This document shows positions 1 to 6,771 of a DNA stretch of 12,709 nt, piece by piece. The stretch comes from JBBRTJ01 sp038244535 (GTDB taxonomy: Bacteria > Actinomycetota > Acidimicrobiia > Acidimicrobiales > Ilumatobacteraceae): NCBI GenBank assembly GCA_038244535.1, contig JBBRTJ010000104.1, positions 1-12,709 on the forward strand, given 5' to 3'. The notes below the pieces were generated by a model. It saw only the letters and a list, made by a program, of their open reading frames with translations, ran no database searches and was not told the origin of the DNA. Numbering within the stretch: position 1 is the first letter of the stretch; each line of letters starts with the position of its first letter. A program made the position numbers and the translations under genes.

Positions 1-191
1 GCGAGCCCGACGGACATGCCCACGGCAGTGACGGCCACCCAGACAACCCTTCGCCTCGCCGACACCCGCAACGCGAGCGACTGCACCACCCCCAACGTGG
101 CACCCCCGGCCAGCCCGCCGACGACCGCCGCATCAGCGCTGTCGATCGGGCCAGCAACGCCTTTGGCGGCGAGGCCGGCCGAGCCCGGCAC
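1..191 (-). CDS. Partial glycine-rich membrane protein, continues beyond left edge
   Basis: A minus-strand frame from a possible GTG at 191 stays open to the window edge (about 63 residues). It contains the glycine/alanine-rich run VVGGLAGGATLGVVQ, a short basic turn (LRVSARRR), and a second hydrophobic stretch, VVWVAVTAVGMSVGL. This hairpin-like pair of helices resembles actinobacterial glycine-rich integral membrane proteins of unknown function. I see no convincing ribosome-binding site before the GTG. The frame overlaps the universal stress protein fragment at 133-249, so it probably lost its own 5' end in the rearrangement described there. No function can be assigned, and the rest of the gene lies outside the window. 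Confidence 0.45.
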   Translation of the reverse strand, partial: MPGSAGLAAKGVAGPIDSADAAVVGGLAGGATLGVVQSLALRVSARRRVVWVAVTAVGMSVGL

Positions 192-249
192 GCAACGCAA
201 CGACCGCGGCGTCCGACCCGTCGGTGCACAACATGACGCAGTCCTCCAT
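133..249 (-). pseudogene. Universal stress protein 5' fragment (truncated)
   Basis: An ATG at 249 follows an AAAGGG ribosome-binding site with a short spacer. It opens a 38-codon frame starting MEDCVMLCTDGSDAAVVALR. The hydrophobic strand followed by CTDGSDAA..ALRAGL is the usual N-terminus of UspA-fold proteins, where the Asp after the first strand contacts the nucleotide. Intact Usp domains run to about 140 residues. Here homology stops near residue 23, and an arginine-rich out-of-frame tail ends at TGA 133-135. From about position 180 leftward, the plausible coding frame is a different one, encoding a membrane protein (1-191). The simplest reading is a deletion that fused the first codons of a usp gene to the inside of a membrane-protein gene. 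It lies downstream of the glycosyltransferase gene on the same strand. Confidence 0.55.
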
Positions 250-315
250 CGAATGCCCTTTCGTGAGCAGAGCCGAGGGACCAGCCTCGCGCAGCGGCCG
301 TTGATGACCGGCGGC

Positions 316-1350
316 TCACGACACGCGGAGCCTGCTGATCGTGCGATGGATCTGCTCCTGGTAGATGGCCGTGTAGCCGGCGACCATTCGCTCGGTCGAG
401 AACAGGCGCTCCACGCGTTGACGGCACGCGGAGCGGTCGATGCGGTCAAGCGAGCGCAGCCCGGCCACCAGTTCATCGTCGGTGTCGCCGAGATAGCCGG
501 TGACCCCGTCGTCGACGATCTCGGGTGCGGCGCCCAAAGGGCAGCCAACCACGGGTGTGCCACAGGCCATCGACTCGACCATGGCCATGCCGAACGGTTC
601 GGGCCATCCGATCGGGTTGAGCAACGCCGCTGCGCCGGCGAGCAAGGCGCGCTTGTCGGTCGCGTCCAGCTCGCCGAGGTAGACGACGTCGTCGCCCAGG
701 TGGGGTCGGACGTGCTCGTCGAAGTACTGGCGTTCGTGTGGCTCGCGCATCTTGGCGGCGATGCGCAGCTGCATCCCGGCGCGACGAGCAATGGGGATCG
801 CTCGGTGCACGCCCTTCTCGGGCGTCATGCGCGCCAACACGCAGACGTAGTCGGAGCGACCAACGCCGAACGGGAACGTGTCGACGTCAATCCCGTGGTG
901 CACCACTCCCGCCAGAGGAAACGGAGCAGTAGCCCGGTGTGCATGTGAGATGGCCACCACGGCGGCGTGGCCGCTGGCGCCGAAGATCGCGCTCATGGTG
1001 CGAGTGAACGGCATGTGGTTGGTAGCCACGACGGGCAAGGTCGGGAACCGGATCGAGTACGGCGGTCCAGCGAGGGTGTGGTCGTGGACGACATCGCAGT
1101 CGCGGACAAGGTCGTAGGCACCGATCGCATGCTCGAGCTCGATGCTGGCCCTGCCCATCCTGGTGGCGTCGACCGCCGGGACGACAGAGGCTCGCGGCAC
1201 GGGGCATGTGGAATCGGGGTGACAGACGAGGAGCACCGAGTGCCCAGCCGCGACCAAGCCTCTCGCCAGCGTGTCGACGACTGTCTCTGTCCCGCCGTAC
1301 GCGGGTGCCGGGATCGGCAACCATGCAGGGGCGATCACACCTACTCGCAT
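316..1350 (-). CDS. Glycosyltransferase family 4 (GT-B fold)
   Basis: This 344-residue protein should transfer a sugar from a nucleotide-sugar donor in the cytoplasm; the acceptor is unknown. The N-terminal Rossmann domain begins MRVGVIAPAW with a glycine pair in AYGGTETVV (residues 19-20), typical of GT4 enzymes. VVHDH is near 88-92 and HHGID at 151-155 starts the linker to the donor domain. The C-terminal domain carries the retaining EX7E motif, E251-PFGMAMV-E259, followed by SMACGTPVVG. The ATG at 1350 shares its A with the TGA of otsA (TGATG), so the two genes are translationally coupled and co-transcribed. This pairing suggests work on trehalose, glucosyl or glycogen-type products, such as a maltosyl- or glucan-forming step. 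That role is inferred from position, since GT4 substrates cannot be read from sequence. Confidence 0.85.
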   Translation of the reverse strand: MRVGVIAPAWLPIPAPAYGGTETVVDTLARGLVAAGHSVLLVCHPDSTCPVPRASVVPAVDATRMGRASIELEHAIGAYDLVRDCDVVHDHTLAGPPYSIRFPTLPVVATNHMPFTRTMSAIFGASGHAAVVAISHAHRATAPFPLAGVVHHGIDVDTFPFGVGRSDYVCVLARMTPEKGVHRAIPIARRAGMQLRIAAKMREPHERQYFDEHVRPHLGDDVVYLGELDATDKRALLAGAAALLNPIGWPEPFGMAMVESMACGTPVVGCPLGAAPEIVDDGVTGYLGDTDDELVAGLRSLDRIDRSACRQRVERLFSTERMVAGYTAIYQEQIHRTISRLRVS

Positions 1351-2807
1351 CAGCGCCTCGTTGGGGACATGCGGTAGCGGAAGCGGGCCGCCAGCGACTG
1401 GAGGGTGGCACGGGCGCGGCCGCGCGGTTCGGCGCGCAGCCGATCGAGGAACTGTTGAGCCCAGTGGTGCACGTCGTGACGACGGACGGTGTCGCGCATC
1501 GCGGTCATGCGTGCCGTGCGCTGCTCCGCCGTGAGCTCTCGTGAGGCGATCATCGCCTGCTTGATCGCGTCGACGTCGTAGGGGTTGACGATGAGGGCGT
1601 CGGCCAGGTCGACGGCGGCACCAGCGAACTCGCTGAGCACCAGCACGCCGTCGCCGTCGCCGCGGGCGGCGACGAACTCCTTGGCGATCAGGTTCATGCC
1701 ATCAGCCAACGAGGTGACCACGAGCGTGTCGGCGGCGCGATACCAGGTGGCCAACCCGGCGTCGTCAAGCGAGGTCTCGAGGTAGTGCATCGGCGTTGAG
1801 CCGTCCCCGCGCTGCAGCACCGCCGAGATGCGGCTGACAAGGCGTTCGACCTCGGCTCGTTCGTCCTGGTACGCCGAGATCTCGGAGCGGCTGGGCACCG
1901 CGATCTGGACGAAGGTGCACTGGGCCGGGTCGAGGCGTCCTTCTTGCAGCAGCTCGAGGAAGGCCTGCAGGCGTTGGGTGATGCCCTTGGTGTAGTCGAG
2001 GCGATCGATGCCGAGGAAGATCGAGGCCACGCCGAGCTCGTCCCGACGGGCCGCCGCGTCGAAGGCAGCGGCGCCGAGCTCGTCCCAGTGCGCGAAGTCG
2101 ACCGAGATGGGGAACGCGTCGACTTCGACCGTTCGCGCCCCGTAGAACACCCGGTGACCGTCGACGCGAAGGCCAAGCACCCGCTCGGCTGTTGCGCGGA
2201 AGTTGCGGGCGTCGTCGGCCACCTGGAAGCCGATGAGGTCGGCGCCGAGCATTCCCTGGATGACGTCCTGCCGCCAGGGCAGCATCGAGAACAGCTGGGC
2301 GTTGGGGAACGGGATGTGCACGAACAGCCCGATGCGCAGGTCGGGCCGTCGGGCCCGCAGGAGCCGTGGCACGAGCAGCAGGTGGTAGTCGTGCACCCAC
2401 ACGGTCGCGTCGGGGGCGGCGTTGCGGGCGATAGCCGCCGCGAAGCGTTCGTTGACACCGCGGTAGGTGCGCCACCACGACCGGGTCATCTCCTCGCGGC
2501 GCAGGCGGCCGTGGAACAGGGGCCACAGCACCGAGTTGGCGAACCCGAGGTAGTAGCGCTTGGCCTCGGTGGCCGAGAGGCTGATCGGATGCAGGCGCGT
2601 GGCTCCGAGCATGAAGGGCTTGCATCGCGGCGCGTCGCTGCCCGCCCAGCCCACCCACGTGCAGCCCTCGGCCATCACGGCCGACAGCGCCGATGCCAGT
2701 CCGCCGGGGCTGGGACTCGACGTGCCGTCGGGAGCGATGTCGACCGGCAGCCGATTGGCGGCGATGACCAGGGCGCTTCTCAGGTCGCCCGTGTCGTCAA
2801 CGACCAT
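1350..2807 (-). CDS. otsA: Trehalose-6-phosphate synthase (GT20)
   Basis: The 485-residue enzyme should join a glucosyl group from UDP- or ADP-glucose to glucose-6-phosphate, giving trehalose-6-phosphate. GT20 signatures appear in order: the phosphate-loop glycine pair in PGGLASAL (35-36), WVHDYHL with D140, LFVHIPFP with H164, GIDRLDYTKGI with R269 and K274, and SLADGMNLIAKEF with D369 and E377. These match the donor and acceptor residues known for E. coli OtsA, and the length is normal. I chose the ATG at 2807 because AAAGGA lies six bases upstream; an ATG at 2840 adds 11 residues with no comparable site. The gene leads an operon with the GT4 gene. No otsB follows it, but a HAD phosphatase is divergently encoded. 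Glucosylglycerol-phosphate synthase is a less likely alternative within the same family. Confidence 0.93.
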   Translation of the reverse strand: MVVDDTGDLRSALVIAANRLPVDIAPDGTSSPSPGGLASALSAVMAEGCTWVGWAGSDAPRCKPFMLGATRLHPISLSATEAKRYYLGFANSVLWPLFHGRLRREEMTRSWWRTYRGVNERFAAAIARNAAPDATVWVHDYHLLLVPRLLRARRPDLRIGLFVHIPFPNAQLFSMLPWRQDVIQGMLGADLIGFQVADDARNFRATAERVLGLRVDGHRVFYGARTVEVDAFPISVDFAHWDELGAAAFDAAARRDELGVASIFLGIDRLDYTKGITQRLQAFLELLQEGRLDPAQCTFVQIAVPSRSEISAYQDERAEVERLVSRISAVLQRGDGSTPMHYLETSLDDAGLATWYRAADTLVVTSLADGMNLIAKEFVAARGDGDGVLVLSEFAGAAVDLADALIVNPYDVDAIKQAMIASRELTAEQRTARMTAMRDTVRRHDVHHWAQQFLDRLRAEPRGRARATLQSLAARFRYRMSPTRR

Positions 2808-2837
2808 ACGAGGTCCTTTCAGGTGCGCCCGTCGATG

Positions 2838-2856
2838 CACCTGTGGTGCACAGGTG
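2838..2856. promoter_or_regulatory. Perfect 8-bp inverted repeat in the otsA leader
   Basis: CACCTGTG and CACAGGTG form perfect arms around a 3-bp GTG centre. The repeat sits about 30 bp upstream of the chosen otsA start and about 80 bp from the HAD gene. It could be an operator for a dimeric repressor controlling otsA, or an mRNA hairpin in the otsA 5' leader. The sequence alone does not separate these. Confidence 0.45.
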
Positions 2857-2873
2857 AGAACTACCCCCTTGTG

Positions 2874-2884
2874 GTCAGTCTGAC
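2874..2884. promoter_or_regulatory. GTCAG-T-CTGAC dyad between otsA and the HAD gene
   Basis: An 11-bp perfect dyad lies in the divergent promoter region. Its TCAGnCTGA core also occurs at 6683-6691 between the B12-regulator and rhodopsin genes. A shared operator is possible. No protein can be assigned to it from sequence, although the adjacent B12-type regulator is a candidate. Confidence 0.35.
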
Positions 2885-2932
2885 ACCTCGAAAGTGACTC
2901 ATCCAGGTGAGATCGGGGAAGACTTGGTGGTG

Positions 2933-3610
2933 ATGCAACGGATGGTCATCGCGGTCGACGTCGACGGCACCCTGTTCGATGGCACGACCGTCGCCCCCGC
3001 CGCCGTCGCGGCGCTGACCGACGCCAGCGCGTCCGGTCATGTGCTGATCGTGGTCTCGGGCCGTCGCTGTGAAGACCTTCCCGAGGTCTTGGGTCAGGCG
3101 TACGACCTGTTCGATCTGATCGTCGGTGAGGAAGGCAGCGTGATGGTTGACGTCTCCACCGGCGTGTTGACGATCCTTGCCGACCCGCTCGATCCCGTGT
3201 TGGTCGATGCGTTGCGTGCGGCCGGGGTCCGCGATCTCGCGGTGGGCCACGTGGTGGTCGGCGCTCCCGCCACGCAGGCCCGGTTGGTGGCCGGGGTGCG
3301 AGACGCCGTCGCGGCCGAGCGACGGCTGGTCGTGAACAAGGCCTCGGTGGCGCTGGTGCCGCCGGGGTGCGACAAGGGCACCGGGCTGCGTGCCGCGATG
3401 GACGCTCTCGGCGTCTCGTCACTACCGATCCTCGCGATCGGCGACGCCGAGAACGATCTGCCCATGTTCGCGATGGCCACCGTGGCGGTCGGAGTGGCGA
3501 ACGCCGACGCGGCCGTGCGCCGCAGCGGGGTGCGGCTCACACAGGCCGCGGCCGGAGAAGGCGTGGCCGAGGCGTTGCTCCAACACTTGCCGGCCGCATC
3601 GCGGCCCTGA
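2933..3610 (+). CDS. HAD-superfamily IIB phosphatase, possible trehalose-6-phosphate phosphatase
   Basis: This 225-residue cytoplasmic phosphohydrolase has all four HAD motifs: VDVDGT with nucleophile D9 and acid/base D11, VVSGRR with S42, K148 in CDKGTGL, and IGDAENDLPMF with D171 and D175. The final motif and the modest cap inserted between motifs II and III resemble Cof/SPP/TPP-type HAD-IIB enzymes. That subgroup includes sugar-phosphate phosphatases such as OtsB and sucrose-phosphatase. Divergent placement beside otsA, with no otsB in view, makes trehalose-6-phosphate a reasonable substrate, by inference only. The start is uncertain. GGGGAAG at 2914-2920 could serve GTG 2927 or 2930 or ATG 2933, and ATG 2942 is also possible; motif I begins only six codons further on. 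The stop lies in a hairpin shared with the convergent gene. Confidence 0.8.
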   Translation: MQRMVIAVDVDGTLFDGTTVAPAAVAALTDASASGHVLIVVSGRRCEDLPEVLGQAYDLFDLIVGEEGSVMVDVSTGVLTILADPLDPVLVDALRAAGVRDLAVGHVVVGAPATQARLVAGVRDAVAAERRLVVNKASVALVPPGCDKGTGLRAAMDALGVSSLPILAIGDAENDLPMFAMATVAVGVANADAAVRRSGVRLTQAAAGEGVAEALLQHLPAASRP

Positions 3611-3632
3611 CCCTGCGACAACCGTTCAGGGC
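3604..3632. terminator. Bidirectional hairpin between convergent genes
   Basis: GCCCTGA (3604-3610) and TCAGGGC (3626-3632) are perfect 7-bp arms around a 15-nt loop. The left arm contains the TGA of the HAD gene, and the right arm contains the TGA of the debranching enzyme read on the minus strand. There is no T tract, so this would be an actinobacterial-style terminator or an mRNA 3'-end stabilizer. Confidence 0.55.
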
Positions 3633-5731
3633 AAGGGTGTGGACGCCCATGGAGTGACCGTCGCCCCGCTTTCCCTCACACGGATGTCGAATCGTCGATC
3701 GAGACGGTGGACGCCCATGAGCACGAGGTCGTCGTCGAAAGCACCCCTGATGGGATCGATGGTGAGACCGTGCTCTTCATCGGGTTCGAGGCCGAGCATC
3801 GTGCGCAACAACAGGAACGGGGCGCCCGCCGACCACGCCTGCGGCGAGCACGAGGTGGGGAACGGCACCGGCGTACCGACGTCGGCCCGGTCGAGGCCGC
3901 TGAACAGCTCAGGCAAGCGACCGTTCCATGCATCCGATGCGTCGAGCAGGCCGCTGGCGACCGTGAGCGCGTACTCGTCGAAGCCGTAGGCACGCAGACC
4001 GGCGGCGCACAGTGCGCCGTCGTGGGGCCACACGGTGCCGCAGTGGTAGCTCATCGGGTCGTAGCCCGGTTCGTCGGAGGCCAAGGTGCGGATGCCCCAC
4101 CCGCTCCACATCGCCGGCGACATCAGGCGATCCGCAACAGCGCTTGCGTGGTCGACGTCGACGATGCCTGTCCACAGGCAGTGCCCCATGTTCGAGGCAA
4201 GCGAGTCGACTGGTTGCTTGTCACCGTCGAGGGCTACCGCGAACCATCCGTGCTGGTCGAGCCAGAAGTCGCGGTTGAACCGCTCCTTGAGCGTGGCCGC
4301 TCTCTCGAGGTGCCTCGCTTCATCGGCGGGCTGGTGCAACTTGGCCGCGATGGCGGCGCGCGCCATGTGGGCGGCGTAGGCGTAGCCCTGGACCTCGCAC
4401 AGCGCGAGTGGCGCAACCGCAACGCGACCATCGTGGTAGCGGATGCCGTCGACAGAGTCCTTCCACCCCTGGTTCACCAAGCCCCGGCTGGAGGTGGTGG
4501 CGTACTCGATGTAGCCATCACCGTCGGGGTCGCCGAACGTGCTCATCCACTGCAGCGCACGATCGGCATGCGGCAGGAGCTCGACGAGCAACTCGTCGAG
4601 GAGCCCCCAGCGCGTCAGCTCGCCGAGCAGCATGACGAACAGTGGTGAGGCGTCGACCGAGCCGTAGTAGGTGTCGCCGCCGGTCAGCGTCGCCGCCTTC
4701 ACACCGAGATACCGCGTCTCGTGCATGATGCGGCCCGGTTGTTCCTCGGTGTTGGCGTCAACGTGGTCGCCTTGCAGCTCTGCGAGGGCCTGCAGCACCC
4801 CCAGCGCCAGGGTGGGGTCGACGGGCAGCGCCATGAACGCGCTGATGAGCGCGTCGCGACCGAACAAGGTCATGTACCAGGGGGCACCGGCAGCGATGAC
4901 GGCTCGGTGACGCCCAGTGGGGTCGTGCAGCCGCAGCGCTCCCATGTCGGCGATCGACCGGTCGAACGCGGCGCTGAGCTTTCGATTGACTGTGCGCAGC
5001 TTGGGGGCCTTGGCGAGCCAACCACGGCTGCGCGCGGCTGCGTCAGGCAGGCTGGGATGGTGGTGGTGGCGTTCGATCCACTCGTGGCCGAGGGCAACGG
5101 TGAGATCGAGGTTCATCGTGCACGACTCGTGTGGCTCGAGGTGGATGGGCCACACGAAGCCGTGGGCGGTCATCGTTGCATCGGTGCGGTCGATGACGAG
5201 CTTGGCTCGGCGGCGAACGGAGTCGAGGTGCCACTCAAACAGCAGCCCGTGGTCGATCACTGCGACCGAGTGGGTGCCGTGCGTCTCGGTGCGCCCTTCC
5301 TTGACGGAGAAGACGTCGGCGAAGTCGGCAGCAACCTCGAGCTCGACCACGGTGGAGATCGCCGTGGGACCGGTGTTGCGGATCTCGATGCGCTCGTGCC
5401 ACACCGAGCCGAGGTTGCGACGGCGGATCGTGAGCAGACGATGGTCGGTCGGAGCGTTCACTCGTGATCGTCCGATGAACGTGGCGTTCGACGAGTCCTC
5501 CAGCTCGACGGCCAGCGACTCGACGGTCGATCCGCCCACCAGCAAACGGGCGCGGCTCAGGACCCGCATGTCGGCAAAGAACACACCATGCGTGGGGTCG
5601 CTGCTGAAGTCGCCGGTGCGACCGCTGAGGCAGAACGTCTGGCCATCGACGAGCGTGATGAGGCTGGCAGGGTCGCCGAGGCTGGTCGGCTCGTTCGCCA
5701 GCACCCAGGGGCTGGGCGAGGCGTCGGTCAT
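3626..5731 (-). CDS. Amylo-alpha-1,6-glucosidase / glycogen debranching-type enzyme
   Basis: This 701-residue protein is probably a cytoplasmic glycoside hydrolase acting on alpha-1,6 branch points of glycogen or related glucans. The N-terminal beta-rich domain (about 1-220) is of the GDE_N type found before actinobacterial debranching enzymes. It starts near ITLVDGQTFCLSGRTGDF and includes GVFFADMRVLSR. The C-terminal (alpha/alpha)6-barrel contains WYMTLFGRDALIS (about 285-297), EEQPGRIMHE (329-338), GWKDSVDG (422-429), EVQGYAYAA (446-454) and GTVWPHDGAL (565-574), all typical of GH133-like enzymes. The acidic residues in the GRD, WKD and VWPHD blocks are the likely active-site carboxylates. 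There is no signal peptide. The upstream Shine-Dalgarno match is weak, but the ATG fits the start of homology. With otsA next door it suggests glycogen-trehalose turnover. Confidence 0.85.
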   Translation of the reverse strand: MTDASPSPWVLANEPTSLGDPASLITLVDGQTFCLSGRTGDFSSDPTHGVFFADMRVLSRARLLVGGSTVESLAVELEDSSNATFIGRSRVNAPTDHRLLTIRRRNLGSVWHERIEIRNTGPTAISTVVELEVAADFADVFSVKEGRTETHGTHSVAVIDHGLLFEWHLDSVRRRAKLVIDRTDATMTAHGFVWPIHLEPHESCTMNLDLTVALGHEWIERHHHHPSLPDAAARSRGWLAKAPKLRTVNRKLSAAFDRSIADMGALRLHDPTGRHRAVIAAGAPWYMTLFGRDALISAFMALPVDPTLALGVLQALAELQGDHVDANTEEQPGRIMHETRYLGVKAATLTGGDTYYGSVDASPLFVMLLGELTRWGLLDELLVELLPHADRALQWMSTFGDPDGDGYIEYATTSSRGLVNQGWKDSVDGIRYHDGRVAVAPLALCEVQGYAYAAHMARAAIAAKLHQPADEARHLERAATLKERFNRDFWLDQHGWFAVALDGDKQPVDSLASNMGHCLWTGIVDVDHASAVADRLMSPAMWSGWGIRTLASDEPGYDPMSYHCGTVWPHDGALCAAGLRAYGFDEYALTVASGLLDASDAWNGRLPELFSGLDRADVGTPVPFPTSCSPQAWSAGAPFLLLRTMLGLEPDEEHGLTIDPIRGAFDDDLVLMGVHRLDRRFDIRVRESGATVTPWASTPLP

Positions 5732-5818
5732 AGCAGTTCACGGTAGTGGTGATGACGAACGCACCGCTGTGGACCTTCTGGCGGTCCGGGCTGGGTGATG
5801 AGCGACACCCCCGTGAGC

Positions 5819-5848
5819 AATGCCGGCGTCAAGCACCGCTCCGGCATT
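5819..5848 (-). terminator. Hairpin downstream of the B12-regulator gene
   Basis: AATGCCGG (5819-5826) and CCGGCATT (5841-5848) form a perfect 8-bp stem around a 14-nt loop. It starts about 22 bp after the regulator's stop on the minus strand and before the debranching-enzyme start, so it may separate the two transcripts. A second pair, GCTGGGTGA (5790-5798) with TCACCCAGC (5871-5879), encloses it and could form an outer stem. No U tract is present. Confidence 0.5.
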
Positions 5849-5870
5849 CCCGTGCGCCTGCCGGCTGCAC

Positions 5871-6653
5871 TCACCCAGCGGCTGCGGCTCGCACCATCGA
5901 GACGAGGTCATCAAGCGTTCGTCCAGGTGCACCGAGCACGCACCTCGTGCCGGCCGCCTCCAGTCGTTGGGCGGTTTCGGCCGCCAGCTCGGCCGTGGCG
6001 GGGTTCGTCGAGGAGATGACGGCCACGTCGATGTCGTGCGCGGCGCAGAACCGGAGCAACTCGTCGGGCGGCATGTCCGCGCCGAGGTGCTCGACGTGCC
6101 AGTTGTCAGCGCGGAGCGTCACAGCTGCCATCGCAGTCGGGAGCGAGTGGTGATCACCGCTGACCGAAGCGACCACCACCGTCCCGCGGCGCCGGCCTCG
6201 GGGATTGGGTGCGATCTCCCCCAGGATGCGCTCGACAATCGCCGACGCACGGTGTTCGACCCAGATCGTCAGCTGGCCGTCACTCCAGGCCTGCCCGATC
6301 CGCACGAGCGGCGGGACGATGACCTGCTGCACCACGGCGGTGATCGAGGTCCCTTCGCCGAGGAGGGTGCGGACGATCGTGCGGGCGGAGCGCTCGTCGC
6401 CGGAGACCAACGCTTCGTGCATCCGAGCCGCCGATGTGGCGATCCGCTGCGGCCCTGGTGGACGAGGCGCTGTTGGCGTTCGGTGCACAGCAGCGACCGC
6501 CTGAAGCTCCCCGCTGGCGATCAGGTATCGCCCACCGACGAGATCTGCCCGGAGCTTGCCATTGCGGACCCAGCGATACGCCGTCTGGTAGTGGACACCC
6601 AACTGGTCGGCGGCGGTTTGCAGATCGACCCGATCGTCGCCTTCGGTCGCCAT
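5871..6653 (-). CDS. CarH/LitR-like cobalamin-binding light-responsive regulator
   Basis: This 260-residue predicted DNA-binding regulator begins with an excisionase/MerR-type helix-turn-helix at about 9-50 (LQTAADQLGVHYQTAYRWVR, then a wing with GGRYLI). A helical bundle at about 72-148 holds W123 followed nine residues later by E133-H134, the W-x9-EH signature that caps the upper face of adenosylcobalamin in CarH/LitR photoreceptors. The C-terminal Rossmann B12 domain has D167-H168-H169 at the position of the usual E/DxHxxG lower-ligand motif, but the final Gly is Pro172. LGADMPPDEL (190-199) and VISSTN follow. In CarH, light breaks the Co-C bond and releases DNA. Divergence from a rhodopsin gene suggests light control of that promoter. 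The ATG at 6653 is preferred because an upstream start at 6788 would add 45 unrelated residues across the promoter. TAGGCT eight bases before the ATG may support a leaderless transcript. Confidence 0.85.
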   Translation of the reverse strand: MATEGDDRVDLQTAADQLGVHYQTAYRWVRNGKLRADLVGGRYLIASGELQAVAAVHRTPTAPRPPGPQRIATSAARMHEALVSGDERSARTIVRTLLGEGTSITAVVQQVIVPPLVRIGQAWSDGQLTIWVEHRASAIVERILGEIAPNPRGRRRGTVVVASVSGDHHSLPTAMAAVTLRADNWHVEHLGADMPPDELLRFCAAHDIDVAVISSTNPATAELAAETAQRLEAAGTRCVLGAPGRTLDDLVSMVRAAAAG

Positions 6654-6682
6654 GGGAGTCGAGCCTACCCCCTCCAGAAAAT

Positions 6683-6710
6683 TCAGACTGATGGGAGCGA
6701 AAATAAGACT
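6683..6710. promoter_or_regulatory. Candidate operator in the regulator-rhodopsin divergent region
   Basis: This AT-richer stretch between the divergent genes contains the dyad TCAGACTGA (6683-6691). AGACT recurs at 6685 and 6706, with a weaker AGCGA at 6696, giving steps of 11 and 10 bp, about one helical turn each. CarH-type regulators bind tandem direct repeats spaced about 11 bp, so the layout is suggestive. The motif itself is short and not matched to a known consensus. Confidence 0.35.
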
Positions 6711-6719
6711 AACCCTCGA

Positions 6720-6725
6720 TAAAAT
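6720..6725 (+). promoter_or_regulatory. Possible -10 element of the rhodopsin gene
   Basis: TAAAAT matches the TANNNT -10 form in otherwise GC-rich sequence and lies 46 bp before the rhodopsin ATG, leaving room for a short leader. No good -35 hexamer is visible at 16-18 bp, which would suit a promoter that depends on an activator or an alternative sigma factor. The repeats at 6683-6710 sit immediately upstream, where a repressor could block it. Confidence 0.4.
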
Positions 6726-6771
6726 CGGCGACGCAGGTGGCACCGACGCCACCTCGGCTGAAAGGACCCCC

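Noticed and set aside
16..948. 310-residue plus-strand ORF at the left edge
   Set aside because: It is antisense to the GT4 gene and the usp fragment and has no recognisable domain.
2030..2085. GCCGAGCTCGTCCC occurring twice, 40 bp apart, inside otsA
   Set aside because: Both copies encode a D-E-L-G peptide in different helices of OtsA. This is explained by coding and codon bias and is not a mobile or regulatory repeat.
1944..2897. 317-residue plus-strand ORF opposite otsA
   Set aside because: It lies in the shadow of otsA, whose catalytic residues are all in the other strand. It also runs across the divergent promoter region.
3707..4648. 313-residue plus-strand ORF opposite the debranching enzyme
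   Set aside because: It is a shadow of a gene with strong conserved blocks on the minus strand.
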